This document shows positions 61,368 to 64,000 of a stretch of DNA of 64,000 bases, piece by piece. The notes below the pieces were generated by a model, which saw only the letters and a program-made list of their open reading frames with translations, did not search any database and was not told where the DNA came from. The stretch's first letter is position 1, and each line of letters starts with the position of its first letter. Origin of the DNA: Cheiracanthium punctorium (taxonomy: Eukaryota; Arthropoda; Arachnida; Araneae; Cheiracanthiidae); assembly GCA_038373885.1 (NCBI GenBank), contig JAWZYV010013175.1, positions 186,001 through 250,000 of the forward strand, in the 5' to 3' direction. Position numbers and translations under genes: made by a program.

Positions 61368-62411
61368 TATATTATTTAGTAAAGTTAAAGGTTTACGAGA
61401 GAAAACTAAAAGTTGGTTACTTATTTCAGTTCAATTGGCAGTTTAAAATTGTGAGGATAAAAATCCTTATACTGGGCTTCAGTATTCATTGTAAAGTATC
61501 TACATTTTTTTAATTATAACGCGATTGTAGAATCCATGTTTTAACTGTAAAACTCAAATCCACAATTTAAAAAAAAAAATTCTGTGATTTCAGCTGATTT
61601 TTTATTTAAAAAGCACATGTCTTATACCGTTCAAATTATTAGTATTGTGTGAAGAATTTTATTATTATTATTATTATTCTCCTTCTTGCGTCTCTTTCAG
61701 TTTTAATCCAGAACTCAAATTTAAACTGTACACCCACATCATTTTACAGATAGCTAGTTGTAAATATTCCTCCTCTGTGACAAATTTAGTTGCGTATTCA
61801 ATGATTAAGCTGTCTTGGGAGGATTGATAAGCAAATGTACACGTATTTTAGACCCTTGCGGTTTTACATTTTATGATGAAAATAATAGTTATAGCATTGT
61901 GTGTGTGTGTGTTTTGTATAATAATACATTACAACACATAAAACTTCTGGTAAAACATCATTACCTTTCACACATGTTTTTAAAGAAAATAATTTTTACT
62001 ATATAGGTATTTTCTTTCAGTAGTGCATATCACTATCCGTAAGATAAGTCAAATTAAAATGAACATATAAACAAAATTTTTTTGCGAAATAAAGTAATAT
62101 ATATATATATATGTATATATATACATGTATATATTATATAATGGATTAATATTTAAGAATTTTTTTTAATTTGGATATTTAAAATTGTATTTTAAATTAA
62201 ACTTTGAAGAAAGAAATCTCACTTTCCCGCTTATATTTCTGTAACATTTTTCAAAAGTTTTTCTCTTTCACTTTTAATATTAATTTATTCTATAGATACT
62301 GATACAAGTTATAACTACATTGTTTCTTGAAGATATGAATCATAGAAATTTTGTTATCTTACGGTTAGTTCACAAAAAATGCGTTCTCAGGAAATGCTGC
62401 TTAAAGCTAGC
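61368..62411. other. AT-rich DNA with TA/TG tracts
   Basis: No gene is supported. Microsatellites lie at 61893-61911 (TG) and 62098-62131 (TA-rich). Confidence 0.45.
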
Positions 62412-62415
62412 TTAA

Positions 62416-62779
62416 CCCTTTAACGCGCAGTGTTTCCACTTTGGGAACACCAAACTCTGACGTTTTGACTGTTGCCAATCACGAAGAATAGATTGGATTT
62501 CTATAAAAATAGTTGCGGGTGACAGAGCTAAACGAGAATCCTTTACTTTTTAGCACGTCATTTCCCGTAAAAAAATTGTCACGGTTATTTTTAACAGCAC
62601 TGACACTTGCTGAAAAATGGAAGAATGAAAGAAAAGCTGCATAGATTGCCGAATGCTGAGTAAAGGACAGTCTTTGCAGTAGCTCGACGTAACTACCAGC
62701 CAGACGGCAGACGATCGAAACGAGCGATGGCAACGGCTGCCCATTTTTGAGCATTGGGAAAGGGTTGCGGCTCAAAGGG
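62416..62779. mobile_element. piggyBac-type MITE, family A, copy 2
   Basis: A diverged copy of 733-1202, collinear from CCCTTTAACGCGCAG to CTCAAAGGG. The left flank is TTAA (62412-62415) and the right TTAT (62780-62783), one base off. It lacks about 100 bp: one arm of copy 1's central palindrome is absent, which accounts for the difference from 470 bp to 364 bp. Confidence 0.75.
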
Positions 62780-63085
62780 TTATTGTGTTCAAAAATATAA
62801 CACTCGTAAAACTATTTTATGTGAATCCCCAGTTCTAGTTGGACTAATTGCATGAAATCGTGGTCAAAAGGCTCATAAATATCTAAGGTTTCAAATAAAA
62901 TTAAAATTGAAAAATCGAGTTTTTGAGCCCTTAATCCTCCTGTGTGAGAAAGCAGCAGTCGAGAATGTCCACTTTATGTCTATGTACTATAATGCAGATT
63001 AACCCATACACAAACACGAGTTCAAAACGTTAGGAACTAACATTTAACCCTTTTGCAACTAGATTTCGTATTTGGCTTATATTAA

Positions 63086-63598
63086 CTCTTTATCTACCGC
63101 ATTATAAAATTGCCAAGAATATCAACTTGAAACTGTTTCTTTTCTTTTGTTTTAGTTGGTCAATGAACGATTCCTACTAAATTATTTTGTAAAAAATAAA
63201 ATTAAGAAGAAAATTAACAAACACTAGCGATACGCCTGATGAACGTTTCACAGTCAAATAGTGAGTTTATTTCAAAAGGATATAACACAAAAATTGAACA
63301 AGAGTGAAGTAATTCTTTTATTGACAGACTTTTTAGAAATCTAATGTTTTAATCATAAAAACAACGTCTGAAAATTCACTAATGTTCATTTTTTTTCACT
63401 AATGTTCATTTAAAGGGAACGAAAAGCTGTCCATTAAAAACAATTTTACTGTAACAGAACATGCAGTTTTGGTGTACGCTGATTAGATAAAGTATTCGGT
63501 ATTGAATTTTTGAAGAAATGTTTACAATGAATCAATGAAATTTTTCAAAAACAATTTTATTTTTACGGTACTTAAAAGTAACGTCAGTAGATAAAGGG
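63086..63598. mobile_element. piggyBac-type MITE, family C
   Basis: A 513-bp block flanked by TTAA on both sides (63082-63085, 63599-63602). The ends CTCTTTATCTACCG and, inverted, CCCTTTATCTACTG give a 14-bp terminal repeat with two mismatches. It carries no transposase and differs from families A and B beyond the first bases. Confidence 0.65.
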
Positions 63599-64000
63599 TT
63601 AAGTGACCCAGATTTGAATGAATGCCCTCCAAATGTCCGTATTACGCACAAATTTATAATTTTAACAAAATGAATGAAAAATTTTACTCTTTTATAAATG
63701 TTACTCTTCAACAATTTCATTATTCAACATGGAAAACACATACACATTTGCTTAAAAAAGATTTATATCATATCATGTAACGGCCATCGAAAATAACAGA
63801 AATTTTTAATCAGAACGTCCCTGTTAAACAGCTTTATTGACTTTCCTAGAAAATTCATTAGACATTTAAAATAATTGTGCTCCCAGATTTATTGAATTAC
63901 TTATTTCAATGTCAGAAAATTCTACTTTTTTTAAAACATGCACAAAGTAAATGTAATATCACATTCTTCATTTGTATAGATGAATATGTTACAAGGTCCA

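Overview
The window looks like gene-poor, AT-rich nuclear DNA from an arthropod. The best guess is a chelicerate such as a spider. That guess rests on strong A/T richness, many TA and A-run microsatellites, tRNA-derived SINE heads, and a mixture of Ty3/gypsy, Tc1/mariner (including a DUF4817-type leader), piggyBac-like, pogo-like and hAT-like remnants. I found no host protein-coding gene, rRNA or functional tRNA that I could defend. Nearly all of the long open frames are chance frames in AT-rich sequence, or lie inside repeats.

Layout. 0-2.4 kb holds a pair of near-identical 210-bp direct repeats. Between them sit two adjacent TTAA-flanked piggyBac-type MITEs, the first with a palindromic core. 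6.5-7.6 kb is a candidate 1.1-kb element bounded by 16-bp perfect inverted repeats. 10.0-10.7 kb is a 156-bp-arm inverted repeat. 13.7-13.9 kb is a Tc1-like transposase fragment. 14.87 kb, 26.0 kb, 28.3 kb and 53.9 kb carry tRNA-like SINE heads, and 22.5 kb and 31.5 kb share a second SINE-like family. 24.7-25.05 kb is an internally deleted mariner relic. 26.75-27.67 kb (minus) and 33.01-34.37 kb (plus) are two solo LTRs of one family; the second is split by a nested hAT-like element.

The main coding feature is a Ty3/gypsy-type retrotransposon at 36.15-40.48 kb: a 5' LTR, a primer-binding site, gag with two zinc knuckles, a retropepsin DSGAG motif, and reverse transcriptase up to YLDD. The 3' part (rest of pol and 3' LTR) is missing, and the truncated end runs into an (AACT)n repeat that resembles the sequence just left of the 5' LTR. 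The gag/pro overlap contains a complete textbook -1 frameshift signal: slippery T TTA AAC, a 7-nt spacer and a 9-bp stem.

Further right are a 125-bp MITE with about 30-bp terminal repeats (41.13 kb), a pogo/Tigger-like MITE (41.35 kb), a 76-bp perfect palindrome (45.69 kb), a second copy of the second piggyBac MITE (52.2 kb), a Tc1 N-terminal pseudogene (54.5 kb) followed by two perfect hairpins, and a DUF4817-coding element with about 160-bp terminal inverted repeats (59.67-60.48 kb). A Tc1/mariner-type MITE (60.81 kb), a second copy of the first piggyBac MITE (62.4 kb) and a third piggyBac-type MITE (63.09 kb) end the window. The rest is unannotated AT-rich DNA. No new cellular system is evident; the interest lies in the transposon structures and nesting.
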